Assembly: GCA_008692225.1 (NCBI GenBank)
Contig: VICG01000003.1
Span: 3,283,501-3,347,500, forward strand
From: Monilinia fructicola
Taxonomy: Eukaryota > Ascomycota > Leotiomycetes > Helotiales > Sclerotiniaceae
Direction of reading: 5' to 3'
DNA length: 64,000 bases
Below the pieces are notes generated by a model. That model was not told the origin of the DNA and did no database searches. It saw nothing but the letters and a program-made list of their open reading frames with translations. A program made the position numbers and the translations under genes. This document shows, one piece after another, positions 1-13,120 of the stretch. How positions within the stretch are numbered: the first letter of the stretch is position 1; each line of letters starts with the position of its first letter.

Positions 1-1968
1 GATTTCGAAAGGCACCATGAATCAAAACACCGTCTTCCAATTCTTGATCTCTTTTTGCACGAACCAAGTCACGGAATGTTTTGATAGCATTACGATCTTC
101 CTCATCCGATTTTTCCTTTTTGATCTCGGAAAATTCGGTCCAAAGATCACGCCATGCCGCTGGTAGACGCAATGAAACTTTGTCCTCTCTTGCTGATGAC
201 CCAAAGATAAGAAACAGTGCAGTCGTAGCAATGTATGCTTCGGATTGGCGAGAATCTGGCGTGGATACTGAGACCATAGTAAAATTTTGTAATTTCGGGC
301 TAGAAGCGTATTCAACTTGAGAGAGGGGTGTAGTGGCGAGTAGATCTTGCGATTTCGACCAGGTGATCCGAAGGTTATGGCGATTGGAATAACTGGTGTC
401 AGAAACAAGAGTGTAAGTCAACCTCACTGAAGAGTCCCTCGCTCGACATGCTTCTTCCAGCACCCTGGTAGGATTGATGCCTGACCATTTCCCAAAATCT
501 CGAACAGTAACCTTTGTTCCGTCCTTACCGTTAATCACCGTACTACTTTTACCCGTTAGAGGGTCTACCTCGCTGACAGGTAAGCTAGCAAAAAGATCAG
601 CCAACGCGGCATCATCATCACTGCCAGTCTCCTCCAGTAAAGCTTTGCCAATTGCAGCTGCTTCTCTACTTATCTCATCATCAGATTCTACTGGACTCTC
701 GGATTCCTGAGTTCCTTTATCATCTGTAGCCAACTCGGAAGCGCGCTGAGCAGCTGCATCCCGCTCCAGTTTTATCTTTTGGATGTTCCATTGCTGGTCT
801 GCAAGGTATTTATCAAACAAGACATCATCTTCTATCCTCTTGAGCTTCCTCGCTAACCTTGCCGACTCTGCATCAATGGGACTTCCATTATTTTGTGATT
901 TCTGAGCACCCCTTTTACCATTCGAACGAGCCTCGGTGGCAGATTTTGAGCTTTGAAGCAAAAACATTTTTTCTTTGGTCCTCAGATAAACTGGGAGGAG
1001 ATCATCCGGATCAATGTCACTGTCATAGTCTATTATAGCTGCCTTTTTATTGATTTCTTGCTTCTTGCCATTTCGAGGGGTATTTGCTCCATTTTGGACT
1101 GAAGATGCAAAATGCCTAGTGTCTGACTCGAACCTTGGTGTATTTGTTCCCGAGGCCATGGGGCTATCAAATGGAGTGCCTGAAAAATAAATGGTCAAGT
1201 TTAAAAACAGTATAGCACAATGTGGATCTACATACCATTTTGGGACTTTTGGGAAGATGCCAATCTGCGATGTGAATTCTGATAGTCTGGCAATTCGCTC
1301 CTTGAACATTCACGGGAAAGCCACTCCAGCGATTCCTCCATACCCCAGATTGTGTCCTTGGTGCTGCCACTAATCTTATCCGAAATATCCAAAACATGTT
1401 GCAAAGCCAATAGAACTTTATCTGCTGCGAAACCGGCTCCTACGAGGGACTGCTGCAAGGTCCAAAGTCGGATTGCGAGCTCCTCTTCCGATAATTGCTT
1501 GAGTAGGGTCGTATCTGTTGCTGGGCCAGAAAATCGTCCTTCCATTTTTATTAAATCCAGGATCTCTTCCATAAGCTCTGGAGGTAGCCATTTTCTCGTA
1601 TTAAGAGTTTCTGCTTGTCCTCGCAGAACTCTGCGATCTGTTTCTAGTCGGGTCTTTTGACGAATGGCATCTCTTTTTGATTTTTGTGAATGTTTCTCAA
1701 CAAGTAATTGCAGTTCAGAATTCTCGAGTTGCTTCTCGAACTCTTCGGGGGTCAAATTCGAATTTTGATTCGAAGGTCCATTTCCAACGACTTCATTAGT
1801 CTTATCCCCTAGCTGTTGACTTTCGTTTGTATCGACAGGGCCGCTTGCAACGTCCTTTTCTTGTATAGCTTCAATTGCTTCAGTTTTAAGTTTCGAGGCA
1901 ATCGAAGTGGTAGCAAAACCTCTGGCTGGGTTCGCAGCTGGCTTCTTCTTTTTCTTACCACCAGCCAT
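1..1968 (-). CDS. DEAH-box RNA helicase (DHX29/DHX57/YLR419W type), N-terminal part, cut by window edge
   Basis: Two exons are visible: 1968 to 1236 and 1179 to the window start. They are separated by a 56-bp intron with a GTATGT donor and a TTTTCAG acceptor that joins the frame as N-G-T-P. About 637 codons are seen. The protein starts MAGGKKKKKPAANPARGF, then has a charged Gln/Glu/Lys-rich stretch, a helical segment near residues 130-220, an acidic linker, and a dsRBD-like block ending SLRLPAAWRDLWTEF. This architecture is familiar from fungal relatives of DHX29/DHX57, which act on structured mRNA during translation. The helicase core (DEAH, GKT) would lie left of the window, so the family call rests on the N-terminus alone. 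No frameshift was noticed. The gene is divergent from gcn1. Confidence 0.72.
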
Positions 1969-2315
1969 TTTCTAGATATGTTTTGATAACTGGTATTTAT
2001 AAGTGTTGTTGATATCGATACCGATATCAAGGTAATAAATCAAAGCAAACACCAAACAGGCCAAACGCGGGGCCATTTACAGTGGGGTCAGGCCGCATGC
2101 TTTCGTTTCGTGGAATTGCTAGGGCGTCATTTCTCACTGGAACATTTTTTTTCGGATCGCGATAACATTAATCCACATTGAATAATACCTAGTAGCTACT
2201 ACTGTAGATATCTAGTCACCAACTCGAGAATTGCAACGGCTGGAGATATACGAAGACATACGATTTATTACTTCAAAAGACCGTTAGGTCATGAGAGATC
2301 TTGAAGGTATACAAA
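1969..2315. promoter_or_regulatory. Shared 347-bp divergent promoter region (helicase / gcn1)
   Basis: This is the interval between the start codon of the helicase gene on the minus strand and the gcn1 start at 2316 on the plus strand. It has to hold both promoters and both 5' leaders. No TATA box or known operator was recognised with confidence. Confidence 0.5.
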
Positions 2316-5300
2316 ATGTCTGAGGTGGAGATTAATGGTCAAAATGAGGGGGTAGATTTGGACCTTACTCTTACAAAGGCTGCCCTCATTTCCTCTTCAA
2401 CAAATTTACGATTGGGCCAGTTGAAATCGATTGAGGAAAGACTCTCAAAGAAGGGTATGTGTATGCAAGACTGCTGGACTATGTTCTTTTGTTCAACTGC
2501 TGACAATGCTTTGTGCACAGAGCTTGATTCAAAATTCTTCCCCGCTCTACTGCAACTGTTATTTTCCACATATCCCTATTATTCCGACAGAGATTCGCGA
2601 CTTGCTGTCCAGCTCTGCATACGACATATATTTGGATCCGATTGCGCATTTGAGTTGCTATCAAATTTCGTAAATGTCTTGGACGCTGAAAACTAAGAAG
2701 GGAGGGTTGGCACCAAGCAATGCGTTCGTGTTGGTCGAATATTGTAGTGCGATATTGCAGGTAACAGTTAGTGAATCAAGATGGAAGAGCTGGGGTCTAG
2801 TCATTGTGGTCAGTAATGCGCGAGCACTTGAGCTATGTGTTACATCCAAACACAAAGCTTCAGCATTCAAGGCTACCTGGCGTGGTTTACGGAAAGCCTT
2901 TCAGAGTGATATTTTTGAGGCTGCCATCGGTGATAGCGTTCAAAAGTTGAGTACTAAAGAGGCCCAACCTTCTTTTAAAAATGCCGTGATGCTTGGGGCA
3001 ATTTCAGGGGTATGTGCTAGGAAACCAAAGGCAAAATTGGTTCTGGAAAGCAAGAAATCTCTGATCTACAGCTATTATACACGCGAGATTATAGCTTCCC
3101 GAACTCCATTAGCTCCACATATTTCCAATGCTCTGAAAGACTTCTTTGTGGACTTTGCCACCCAGGAGGATTTCGAGCGAGAAGTAGTACCGTCCCTTGA
3201 AAAAGCGCTGCTGAGAGCCCCTGAAATTGTGCTAAACGATCTTCTTACACCACTCTTCCAGTCTCTACCTAACTCAATAGATCTCTCAAATGTTCTCCGA
3301 ATCAAGCTTTTGAAACCTATTCTGACTAACATCAAATCCACCAATCCTACAATCCGCCGGGGTGCACTGTCTGCATTCAGAGCGGTCATACCCAATTGTC
3401 ATGACGAAACCTCCATTGCTCAAGTATCCGACGAGATACTAACTCCGCTGAAGGGGGGTAAAATATCTGCTGCAGATCAGAGAGCCACTCATGCTGAAAT
3501 GCTTGCAACTTTACCCGTCTCCAAGTCAAATGCTTCTGCAGCCATTGGACTTGCGGCGATCGCAGGAAAGGAAGCAAATGAAGCTGCATTGTCAGCAGAG
3601 ACATTTGCCCTATTGCATTATCTCAGAAAGAGAGTTCAAAACGAATTTGCTTTGGACAAGTCCATTATCAACGCATTCAGCAAGGGCGTTTCCGATAAAA
3701 AGGTCCCTGTAAAAAAACTGTGGACGATCCGCCTCGGGGAATTGCTGTGGGATACAGAAGAATCCGAGCTATCTGAATCAAAACAATTGGTAGAGGAAAC
3801 CATCACAGGATTGATAGATATATGGCAAGAAGTTACGGCAAACTCCATTCCTGCAGCTCAATCCGGCCTTGTCACTGCAGCTTATGTTCTTACAGCAATC
3901 TCCCAAACAAAATTGGAAGCTATTTCAGGTGCAAAGATTGAGACAGCACTCAAAAAGGCACAAGTATCACATCAATCATTAGTTATGGAGCCTAAGCCGT
4001 CGTTCTTACTAAATCCCCGCATTTACAGCAAGCTTTCTACTTACGATGATTTCACGTGGTTCGTGAGAGCTTTATTTGCTTTCCCGGACCAGCTTGCTTC
4101 GCTCGATCCGACATCCCTATCCGCAATCGGTTGGTCTCAAGCTGTTATATTCTCTATATGTTCTCCTAATGTACATTATGACGTCAGAAGGCATGCCTCC
4201 CATTTACTTTCCCAACTGTATGTCCGCCATCCTGGTAATTTATCCAAGATCGTTGCATCTGGCTTGTGGAGATGGTTACAATCTATCGAACTTGGAGAAA
4301 AGGACAGTGCTCCAACATCGGCAAAAACAGAAAATGAGAATCTCCATCTAGTACTGAAAGCTATCTGCTTGACGCCAGCAGAAATTACACGTCGGGGTGG
4401 TGTTAGAGATCAGGCAGTAGTCAAAGGGCAGATGGTATCACTGTTGGTTATCTGTCGACCGGAATTACTACCGAGAGTAAGCTGGATAGAACTGTGCCTG
4501 AAAGCTGAGGTTGATCCTGGCAACCTTGCCAGGGAACGTGGGGATGCCTTATTGGAGCAGATCCTCGATATCACAAGCATTCAAGATCCAAGCGTTGTAC
4601 CAAGATCCAAAGCAATCAAAGATGCTGCATATAATGCTGCTGCTGAGCTTGCTTTCGTTGCTCCTGATTTTATGACACCACGAATAGTTGAACTTATAGA
4701 GCAGGACCTTGATGCTACTCAGCTCGCCAACATTGGTCCAACAGAAGCGGCAATTTTCCGCACTCCCGAAGGAACTGCCTTCGTAGATGTATTGGCTTCC
4801 AAAGCTCAAAGCTACACTCCGAATAAGAACACAAAAGATTATGATACCTTAAAATGGGAAGAGGAGCTTCGAGCCTCGCTGGCAAAGAAGAAGGGCCAGC
4901 AGAAGAAACTCACCCCGGAAGAAACAGCCAAGGTCAAAGCCCAACTATCAAAAGAATCAGAAATTAGACTCCAGATTCGTGCTCTAGAGTCAAGGCTTTT
5001 GCGTGGAGTTGGAATCATTAGAAGTCTTGCAACTGGCCCTCCAACAGAAGCTTCCCTGTGGATGGGGGCTGCTGTCAGAGCTTTGGTAAGAGTGATAAAT
5101 GCAGGTGCTGGATTAATCACTGGTACAGCTGCCCCAGATGCCTACATACTTTGCGCCGAAAGAGTTTCTAGTCGCATAGGCATACTTCGCTCATTCATTG
5201 GATTGGCAACACTTAGAGCCATGAATGTTCCACAATTGCCACCGGCCTTGACGCAGGAGCCGCTCGGGGCTCTCATTACACGTGTGTTATTCCGCTTAAG

Positions 5301-8300
5301 GTTCTCTGCGGAACAACGCCCCTTTGATACGGTTTCTCTCATCTATATTCTCCCTCTCGTCTTCTCGGTACTTCGGGATGGTGGATTTGGAGATAGCGAT
5401 GATGCGGACTCTCAGTTGGTTCTTGCCCTGGAATTCCTTTCCTTTCACACTGACGCCTGTTCCGATGTTCTGGTTCCCCGAGACGAAGTTCTCTCCGCAT
5501 TGATATCATCGATGCAAGCCTACAATCAGCATTACAAGGCAATTAAAGATTGCTTAGCAGATCTATGCAGGTGTATCGCACCAAAACATTACTGACAAGG
5601 AGATCTCTATACTTGCGCAAGGAGCCATTGTTCCACAAGTTGCTGTACGAACCTCAGTATTGCAGTCAATAAGCGCGGAGATTGATATGAGTGAGCTAGA
5701 ATTTTCTAACGAGATATGGCTAGCTTGTCATGATGATGTTGAAGAGAACGTCGAGCTGGGCCGGGAAATCTGGGAGGAAAGTGAATTCAAAATATCCAGC
5801 GACTCACCATTACGAATGCTGCCGTATCTCGAAAGCATGGACAAGCAGCTTCGACGAGCTGCAGCTAGATCTATCGCGGAAGCTGTAAAAATCCAGCCTT
5901 CAACCTTCAAGGATATTCTAAGCCGTCTGCAATCCTCCTATCAAGAATTAGCAAAGCCTCGAGTTCCTCAGCTTGATGAGTATGGTATGCCAAAGAAGAT
6001 GGATCGATCGGACCCATGGGAAGCTCGGAATGGAATTGCACTTGCATTTAGAGAACTGGCTACTGTTTTTGACGGATCACTCCTCACTCCATTCCTCGAC
6101 TTCTTGATCGAAGGCCCACTTGGTGATAGAAACTCGGCCGTCAGAGAGGAAATGGTCGAGTCTGCCACAGCAATCATAGCTATTCATGGCAAGGACAAAG
6201 TGGAAGAGTTGATGAAAACCTTTGAACGCACACTTGAAACGCCTGACAAGGGCTCTGAGTTCTCTGATAGAGTAAATGAAGCTGTCATCATTATGTATGG
6301 TGCCTTGGCACGACACCTGAAAGCCGGCGATGAACGTGTGCCGAAGGTTGTAGACAGACTTCTGGAGACATTAAGTACCCCATCTGAGACAGTGCAATAC
6401 GCTGTGGCTGAGTGCTTACCACCACTCGTTCGTGCATCTAAGGAAAACACCTCGGATTACATCCAATTGGTGCTTGACAGGTTGTTCAATTCAAAGAAAT
6501 ATGCCGGTCGACGTGGTGCAGCATATGGTCTTGCAGGCCTTGTTAATGGAAAAGGAATTTCTGCTTTACGAGAATATCGAATCATGCTTACACTGAAAGG
6601 TGCGATTGACAACAAGAAGGACGTCAATCACAGAGAAGGAGCTCTATTGGCCTACGAGCTTCTCTCCATGATTCTTGGTCGCATCTTTGAGCCATACGTC
6701 ATACAAATTGTGCCTCAGCTGCTCTCGAGCTTCGGTGATTCGAGCGCAGACGTCCGTGAAGGTTGTCTGGCAGCAGCAAAGGTGTGCTTTGCGAGTTTGA
6801 GCTCATATGGAGTGAAACAAATCTTGCCAACTTTACTTGATGGTCTTGATGATGACCAATGGCGAAGCAAGAAAGGAGCCTGTGATCTCCTCGGTGCAAT
6901 GGCATACCTTGATCCGCAACAACTTGCCCAGAGTCTTCCCGAGATCATTCCACCTCTCACTAGTGTATTAAACGACAGTCACAAAGAAGTCCGACTTGCT
7001 GCTAACCGTAGTTTGAAGCGCTTTGGCGAAGTTATCAATAATCCTGAAATCAAGAGTCTCGTTGATGTCCTTCTCAAGGCTCTTAGTGATCCAACTAAGT
7101 ACACAGATAATGCATTGGACTCACTTATCAAGGTGTCCTTCGTCCATTATCTAGATTCGCCTTCCCTTGCCCTTGTTGTTCGTATTCTCGAGAGAGGTTT
7201 GGGCGACAGATCGGCAACCAAACGAAAATCTGCACAAGTTATTGGTAGTCTTGCTCATTTGACAGAGAGAAAGGATCTTGTGTCACATCTACCAATTCTG
7301 GTCGCTGGGTTGAAAGTTGCCATTGTCGACCCTGTGCCAACTACTCGTGCAACTGCGTCCAAAGCTCTCGGTTCTCTCATTGAGAAACTGGGAGAAGATG
7401 CCCTTCCAGATCTCATTCCAGGTCTCATGCAAACGCTCAAGTCGGACACTGGCGCCGGTGATCGACTTGGATCTGCACAAGCTCTTAGTGAAGTCCTCGC
7501 TGGATTGGGTACAGGTCGCCTTGAGGAGACTCTTCCCACAATTCTCCAGAATGTTTCTTCATCTAAGCCTTCCGTTCGTGAGGGCTTCATGTCGCTCTTT
7601 ATATTCTTGCCTGTATGTTTCGGAAACAGTTTCGCCAACTATCTTAGTAAGATCATCCCTCCTATTCTCTCCGGGTTGGCAGATGATGTTGAATCGATTC
7701 GCGACACTTCTTTGAGGGCTGGTCGTCTCCTTGTTAAAAACTTCGCTACAAGAGCCATTGATCTTTTGCTTCCTGAGTTGGAGAGAGGTCTTGCAGATGA
7801 TAATTACAGGATTCGTCTTAGTTCTGTCGAGTTGGTTGGTGATCTCTTGTTCAACCTTACTGGTATCAGTGCAAATACAGAACAAGATGAGGTCGAAGAA
7901 GGTGCACAAGAAGCTGGCGCATCCTTACTCGAGGTGCTTGGTGAGGAGAAACGCAACAAGGTATTGTCCTCATTGTATATTTGCAGATGCGACACTTCTG
8001 GCCTGGTTCGAACAGCAGCTGTCAATGTTTGGAAAGCTCTTGTGGCGAGTCCCCGAACTCTTAAGGAGCTTATTCCTACGCTTACACAGCTCATCATTCG
8101 AAGATTGGGAAGTTCCAATATGGAACAGAAGGTCATTGCCGGCAATGCACTTGGTGAGTTGATCCGCAAAGCTGGTGATGGAGTTCTCTCAACCTTGCTG
8201 CCGACTTTGGAGGACGGCTTGCAAACTTCTACGGACACAGATGCTAAACAAGGCATATGTATTGCGCTCCGTGAATTGATCTCATCAGCCTCTCCAGAGG

Positions 8301-10455
8301 CGTTGGAAGATCATGAGAAAACATTGATCTCTGTCGTGAGAGTTGCTTTGATAGATTCGGATGACGAAGTCCGAGAAGCGGCAGCTGAAGCCTTCGACTC
8401 TCTACAGCAAATTCTTGGCAAGAAGGCCGTCGACCAAGTCCTACCTTACCTCTTGAGCTTGCTCAGAACCGAGAACGAGGCTGACAATGCCCTGTCTGCA
8501 CTTTTGACCTTGTTGACCGAAACGACGAGATCAAATATCATCCTTCCTAACCTCATCCCAACCCTGACAACCTCGCCCATATCTTCGTTCAACGCAAAGG
8601 CGCTGGCCTCGCTCTCGACTGTCGCAGGACCGGCTATGGCGCGACGATTACCAACCATATTGAATTCCTTGATGGATAACATCATTGCTGCGAAGGATGA
8701 TGATCTCAAGTCAGATCTTGAGTCATCCTTTGACACAGTCGTGCAATCAATTGACGAGTTCGATGGTCTTAATGTAGCTATGAATGTCCTTCTTGCACTT
8801 GTTAAGCACGACGATCATCGCAGACGAGCAAACGTAGATTGCCGCCTCGCCAAATTCTTTGCTGCAGCTACGGTTGATTACTCTCGCTACAACCAAGACA
8901 TTGTACGGGCACTCCTTGTTTCTTTCGATGACAGGGACTCGGAAGTTGTCAAGGCTGCTTGGGCAGCACTTTCGGAGTTTACTAAGCACTTGAAGAAGGA
9001 AGAAATGGAAGCACTTGTTTACTCAACAAGACAAACTTTGCAGCATGTTGGTGTACCAGGATCCAATTTGCCTGGATTCGGGCTACCCAAGGGCATTAAT
9101 GCAATTTTACCGATCTTCCTGCAAGGCCTTATGAACGGTACTGCCGAGCAGCGAACTCAATCTGCTCTAGCTATATCTGACATTGTCGACCGTACCAGTG
9201 GGGATTCTCTGAAGCCGTTTGTTACTCAGATCACTGGACCACTCATTCGTGTCGTATCTGAGAGATCTGTCGAGGTTAAATCTGCCATTCTTTTGACATT
9301 GAACAATTTGTTGGAGAAGATTCCGACATTCCTGAAACCCTTCCTTCCACAATTACAACGTACATTTGCCAAGTCTTTGGCTGATACTTCGAGCGAAGTT
9401 CTTAGAACTCGTGCCGCTAAAGCATTGGGTACTTTGATTACTTTGACTCCGAGAATTGATCCCTTGATTGCCGAGCTAGTTACAGGTTCCAGGACCTCAG
9501 ATTCTGGAGTTAGGAACGCTATGCTTAAGGCATTGTATGAAGTTATTAGCAAAGCCGGTGCTAACATGGGAGAGGCTTCGCGCAGCGCAGTGCTTGGATT
9601 GATCGATACCGATGCAGAGGATAATGATGTGTCCATGGCCATAACTAACGCCAAGCTACTGGCAGCCTTGATCAAGAATATCTCCCCCGAAAATGCTTCT
9701 AGTCTGATCAAGAACCGTGTTATAACAACTCACTTCACTCAATCTACGGTTCTTGCTTTGAACGCTGTCCTTGTTGAAGCACCCTCATCATTGACGGGAA
9801 CTGCCTTTGCAGATGATTTACCAGAAGTCATTTGCCAAGGTATGGCAAGCAAGAATGTGAGTATTACGGTGTCAATTTGAAAGACTGAAGACTAATTATT
9901 CTCTAGGACTTTATATCAGAGAACTGCATCCTCGCAGCAGGAAAATATCTTCTTGCCGAGACAGCCAACCATGAATTCGAAACAACAAAGCCAATATTTG
10001 AATCATTGGCAAAGTTGATTCAACCAGGAAACACTGCAGATGCTCGCCGTCTATCACTTGTCGTGATTCGCACAGTTTCTCGCCACCAAACCGAAGCAGT
10101 TCGACCACATCTTCCATTATTCGCCACGCCTGTGTTTGCATGTGTCCGAGATCCTATCATTCCAATCAAGCTAGCAGCAGAAGCAGCGTTCCTCGAACTT
10201 TTCAATGTCGTCGAGGAAGAAAGCAAGATCTTTGATAAATATATCGCAGCTCAAGAATTGCCACCGAATCAAAAGAGAAGTATGCAAGATTACTTCAAGC
10301 GAGTCGCATTGAGACTGGGTAACACGGCGCGAGAGAGGAAAGAAGCTGAAGGTGGACAAGGCGGATTGGGTCTTTCTAATGACGAGGTTGATGATGAAAA
10401 GGAGATCTCGAGTATTGGAAAGGTGGATTTAGGTGAAAAAGCTTTTGATGCATAA
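2316..10455 (+). CDS. gcn1: Gcn1, translational activator of the Gcn2 eIF2-alpha kinase
   Basis: Very long HEAT-repeat protein. Gcn1 binds ribosomes with Gcn20 and passes the uncharged-tRNA signal to Gcn2 in general amino acid control. Start at 2316 (MSEVEING). Introns are 2455-2520 (GTATGT..CACAG) and 9857-9906 (GTGAGT..CTCTAG). The middle third holds many helical HEAT units, for example DKEISIL..AVRTSVLQSI and NVRSALLA-like repeats, and the C-terminus is acidic. Two single-base shifts break the frame: an A4 run at 2689-2692 and an A4 run at 5583-5586. In both, reading three As restores a family-like protein. With both corrected the coding length is 2673 codons plus stop, matching the roughly 2670 residues typical of Gcn1. 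The downstream frame is open for 4.2 kb, which argues against an old pseudogene. Confidence 0.93.
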
Positions 10456-11194
10456 GGGAAGGGGGTTACGATTTGATGTAATGATTGATTTCAACATATC
10501 AAAAGCATAGCACTGCATTGTGGATAAAATTATAAGATAAATTTGAATTTAAGTTAACTTCTACAACCAACCTATTTTACTCCATTATTGTGTAATTTCA
10601 CTTCATCATTCCAACTATTAGGACTAATAACTTTCTCGAGGGGTTGAAAACAATGGGTACTAGGTATGGATGACCTGTTGATCGATGACTTGTGATATAA
10701 TCATGCAACGAGAATTGAATCGCATAGAATGGACGTGATACAATCTTATAGATTTCCTCCAAAAGAAAAACAAACCTCATTACCTACCTAGTAGGTAAGC
10801 TTGGAATGCTTTGAATTCTTTGACCAAACCTTTCAATGAAAAGACTCCACTTGATATAAAAGGTTTTTATCTCAAACAGATTTAGATCCTTCGGAAAAAC
10901 GGTAGAAGAATAGGATACATTCCTTTACCTAAAATTACAGGTACCAGATGCTTAATTGCTTATTAAAATTTTCAACCCTTTTGCTTGAGATATTTAGGTT
11001 GTGGGTATCTATCCAGCCTAGTGTGCCTTAACTATCCGGCAACGAGCAATATTATCAACTAACACTAAAAGAGATTAGTTATCAAGAGTAAGCGAGGGGA
11101 AAAATCACCATCCCAATTTCAAAAAACTCTCTGAACGACATCAACGAACGACAATTTACGACGACCACCACCGACGACCCCGAATTCAGTCAAG
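10456..11194. other. Intergenic: gcn1 3' end and rpl19 promoter/leader
   Basis: No coding frame is supported. The stretch includes AT-rich DNA and a CCTAGTAGGTA-type palindrome at about 10785-10797. The last 100 bp before the rpl19 start are rich in AC/GAC and probably form the 5' leader. Confidence 0.5.
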
Positions 11195-12085
11195 ATGTAA
11201 GCCCACGCCATTGCTAGATGTTTTTGTTCCATTGAATCGATTTTTCTGAAATCGATTCTATGCGTTGCCAGCGTTGCGAGCCCTTTGAATCGATATCAGC
11301 ACCATGAATTCACAAACATCAATAACATCAAAAGCTGACTCTGATTTATCACGATAGGGTCAATCTCACAACCCAGAAGCGCTTGGCGGCTTCCGTCGTC
11401 GGCTGCGGAAAGCGCAAGATCTGGCTCGACCCCAACGAGACCAGCGAAATCTCCAACGCCAACTCCCGTCAAACCATCCGCAAGCTCGTTTCTGATGGAC
11501 TCATCATCCGCAAGCCAGTCACCGTTCACTCCCGCGCACGCGCTCGTGATCTCACCGCTGCTCGAAGAATTGGTAGACACCGTGGTTTCGGTAAGAGAAA
11601 GGGTACCGCTGATGCCCGTATGCCAAGGTACGACATTCGCCACTCAACACAAGCATACAAATTTATATTATGAAGAGGATAAATCATCGAGGAGAGTTGT
11701 TGGGCTAATGTTTATTTAGCCAAGTTGTCTGGATGCGCCGTCTTAGAGTCCTCAGACGTCTCTTGGTCAAGTACCGTGCCAGCGGCAAGATCGACAAACA
11801 CCTTTACCACGAACTTTACCACTTGAGCAAGGGTAACACCTTCAAGCACAAGCGTGCATTGGTCGAACACGTAAGTATTAAATGGAGGCCTGTTAAGAGT
11901 CCTGAACTGACAAATTATAATAGATCCACAGAGCTAAGGCCGAGAAGGCACGTGAGAGACTCCTCAAGGAGGAGATGGACGCCAAGCGTGCGAAGACCAA
12001 GGCCGCTCGCGAGAGAAAGGCAGAGAGAAACCAAGCCAAGAAGGCTGCCCAGTTCGGCGAGGAAGAGGAGACCGAGACAAAGTAA
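11195..12085 (+). CDS. rpl19: 60S ribosomal protein L19 (eL19)
   Basis: Four exons: 11195-11196, 11358-11627, 11720-11870 and 11924-12085. They give 194 aa, close to the usual 189-196. The spliced product begins [20 protein letters not shown] and contains [26 protein letters not shown] and a long basic Arg/Lys/Ala-rich C-terminal helix, all diagnostic of eL19. It is a core large-subunit protein that contributes to an intersubunit bridge. The first exon supplies only the A and T of the start codon. The G comes from exon 2 after a 161-bp intron (GTAAGC..GATAG). The other introns are 92 and 53 bp. No frameshift is present, as expected for an essential gene. Confidence 0.96.
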
Positions 12086-13120
12086 AGGGTTGGGATTTTG
12101 TGGTGGTAGCATATGGAGTGTATCTGGCAAGGTTTATAATACAAGCCGGTTGCTTTCGGTGCCTTTTGGCATTCTGCATTATCGCACGGGCAATGGTATC
12201 ATGATCTTTCACTCTCAAAATTCTTCGGTGTTCAATGGTTTTCTGCAATCAGACGGTTCAAACGTGTAAAAACGATACCTACTCTTTCCACATCATGATG
12301 ACCTTAGTGATACACTCATGTCATCCAGCACAATCGCAAATTCGCAGCTCAATTCCTGGTGCATGTCTTGTGGGTGTTGAAATTCCAGTTTATTCAATTA
12401 CTTACTTATCGTGTTAAACCTACGATTGGACATTGAGGTTCATTCTTGAGCTTTTCAATTCCTCGGTGTTTCCCTTTGCTTCTCTTTTTCAATCCTCCAA
12501 ATTGACCATGTCCTCCGCCGTCACGCCATCTTTTATATATCGATAGTATCTTCGCAAGATCTCAAACTGCTGCGTTATAACCTGCAAGACATAATCACGT
12601 AATGTACCTAAAAACTCAAGAGCATGAGCGCAAATAAAATTAGAGGCAAATATGAACCCACATGATGGCCAGAGGGGACAAAATAACGGAGTCACATTCT
12701 AGATATTATTTGCTAACAATTAAGCCAATGCATAAATCCTTTCACATGGTGCATAATTTGATATGTGGACTAACTGCAAACATGTTATGCTGGTTGAGAA
12801 GTCATCATAGCTATCTGCTATCAAAGGATTCTGATGGAGACTCTTCATCAATTGTTATCGGGGGAGAATTCATGAAAATGTCAGGATCGGCGTATCTCGT
12901 ATTCCGATGCTTAGCCGGATGTGGCGCTAGCTTATTCACGATGGCGGGGGTGTGGAAATCATTCGAGTGCATGTATACAGGAACAAAGCTGTACTTTGTA
13001 TGTAAACAATTGTTGATAGGTGAGTGGTATGTTTTGATGTTTGACGCACCCATAGGAAGAAGACCAGAGTGTTAATTGAGGTATAGGAAATCATGTCGCT
13101 CTTTAAAGGAGCTTCTAGGA
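12086..13120. other. Intergenic between rpl19 and SHMT
   Basis: No convincing gene. Open frames here (for example 12662-13075) have no recognisable composition or partner exons. The right end contains the SHMT promoter and an upstream out-of-frame ATG at 13093. Confidence 0.5.

Noticed and set aside
2671..2698. 28-bp GT..AG interval in gcn1 that could be an intron explaining the frame change
   Set aside because: Too short for a fungal intron, no branch site spacing, and its removal deletes residues that look conserved; a one-base slip is simpler.
12662..13075. 137-codon open frame between rpl19 and SHMT
   Set aside because: No recognisable motif or exon partner, and it runs into the SHMT promoter.
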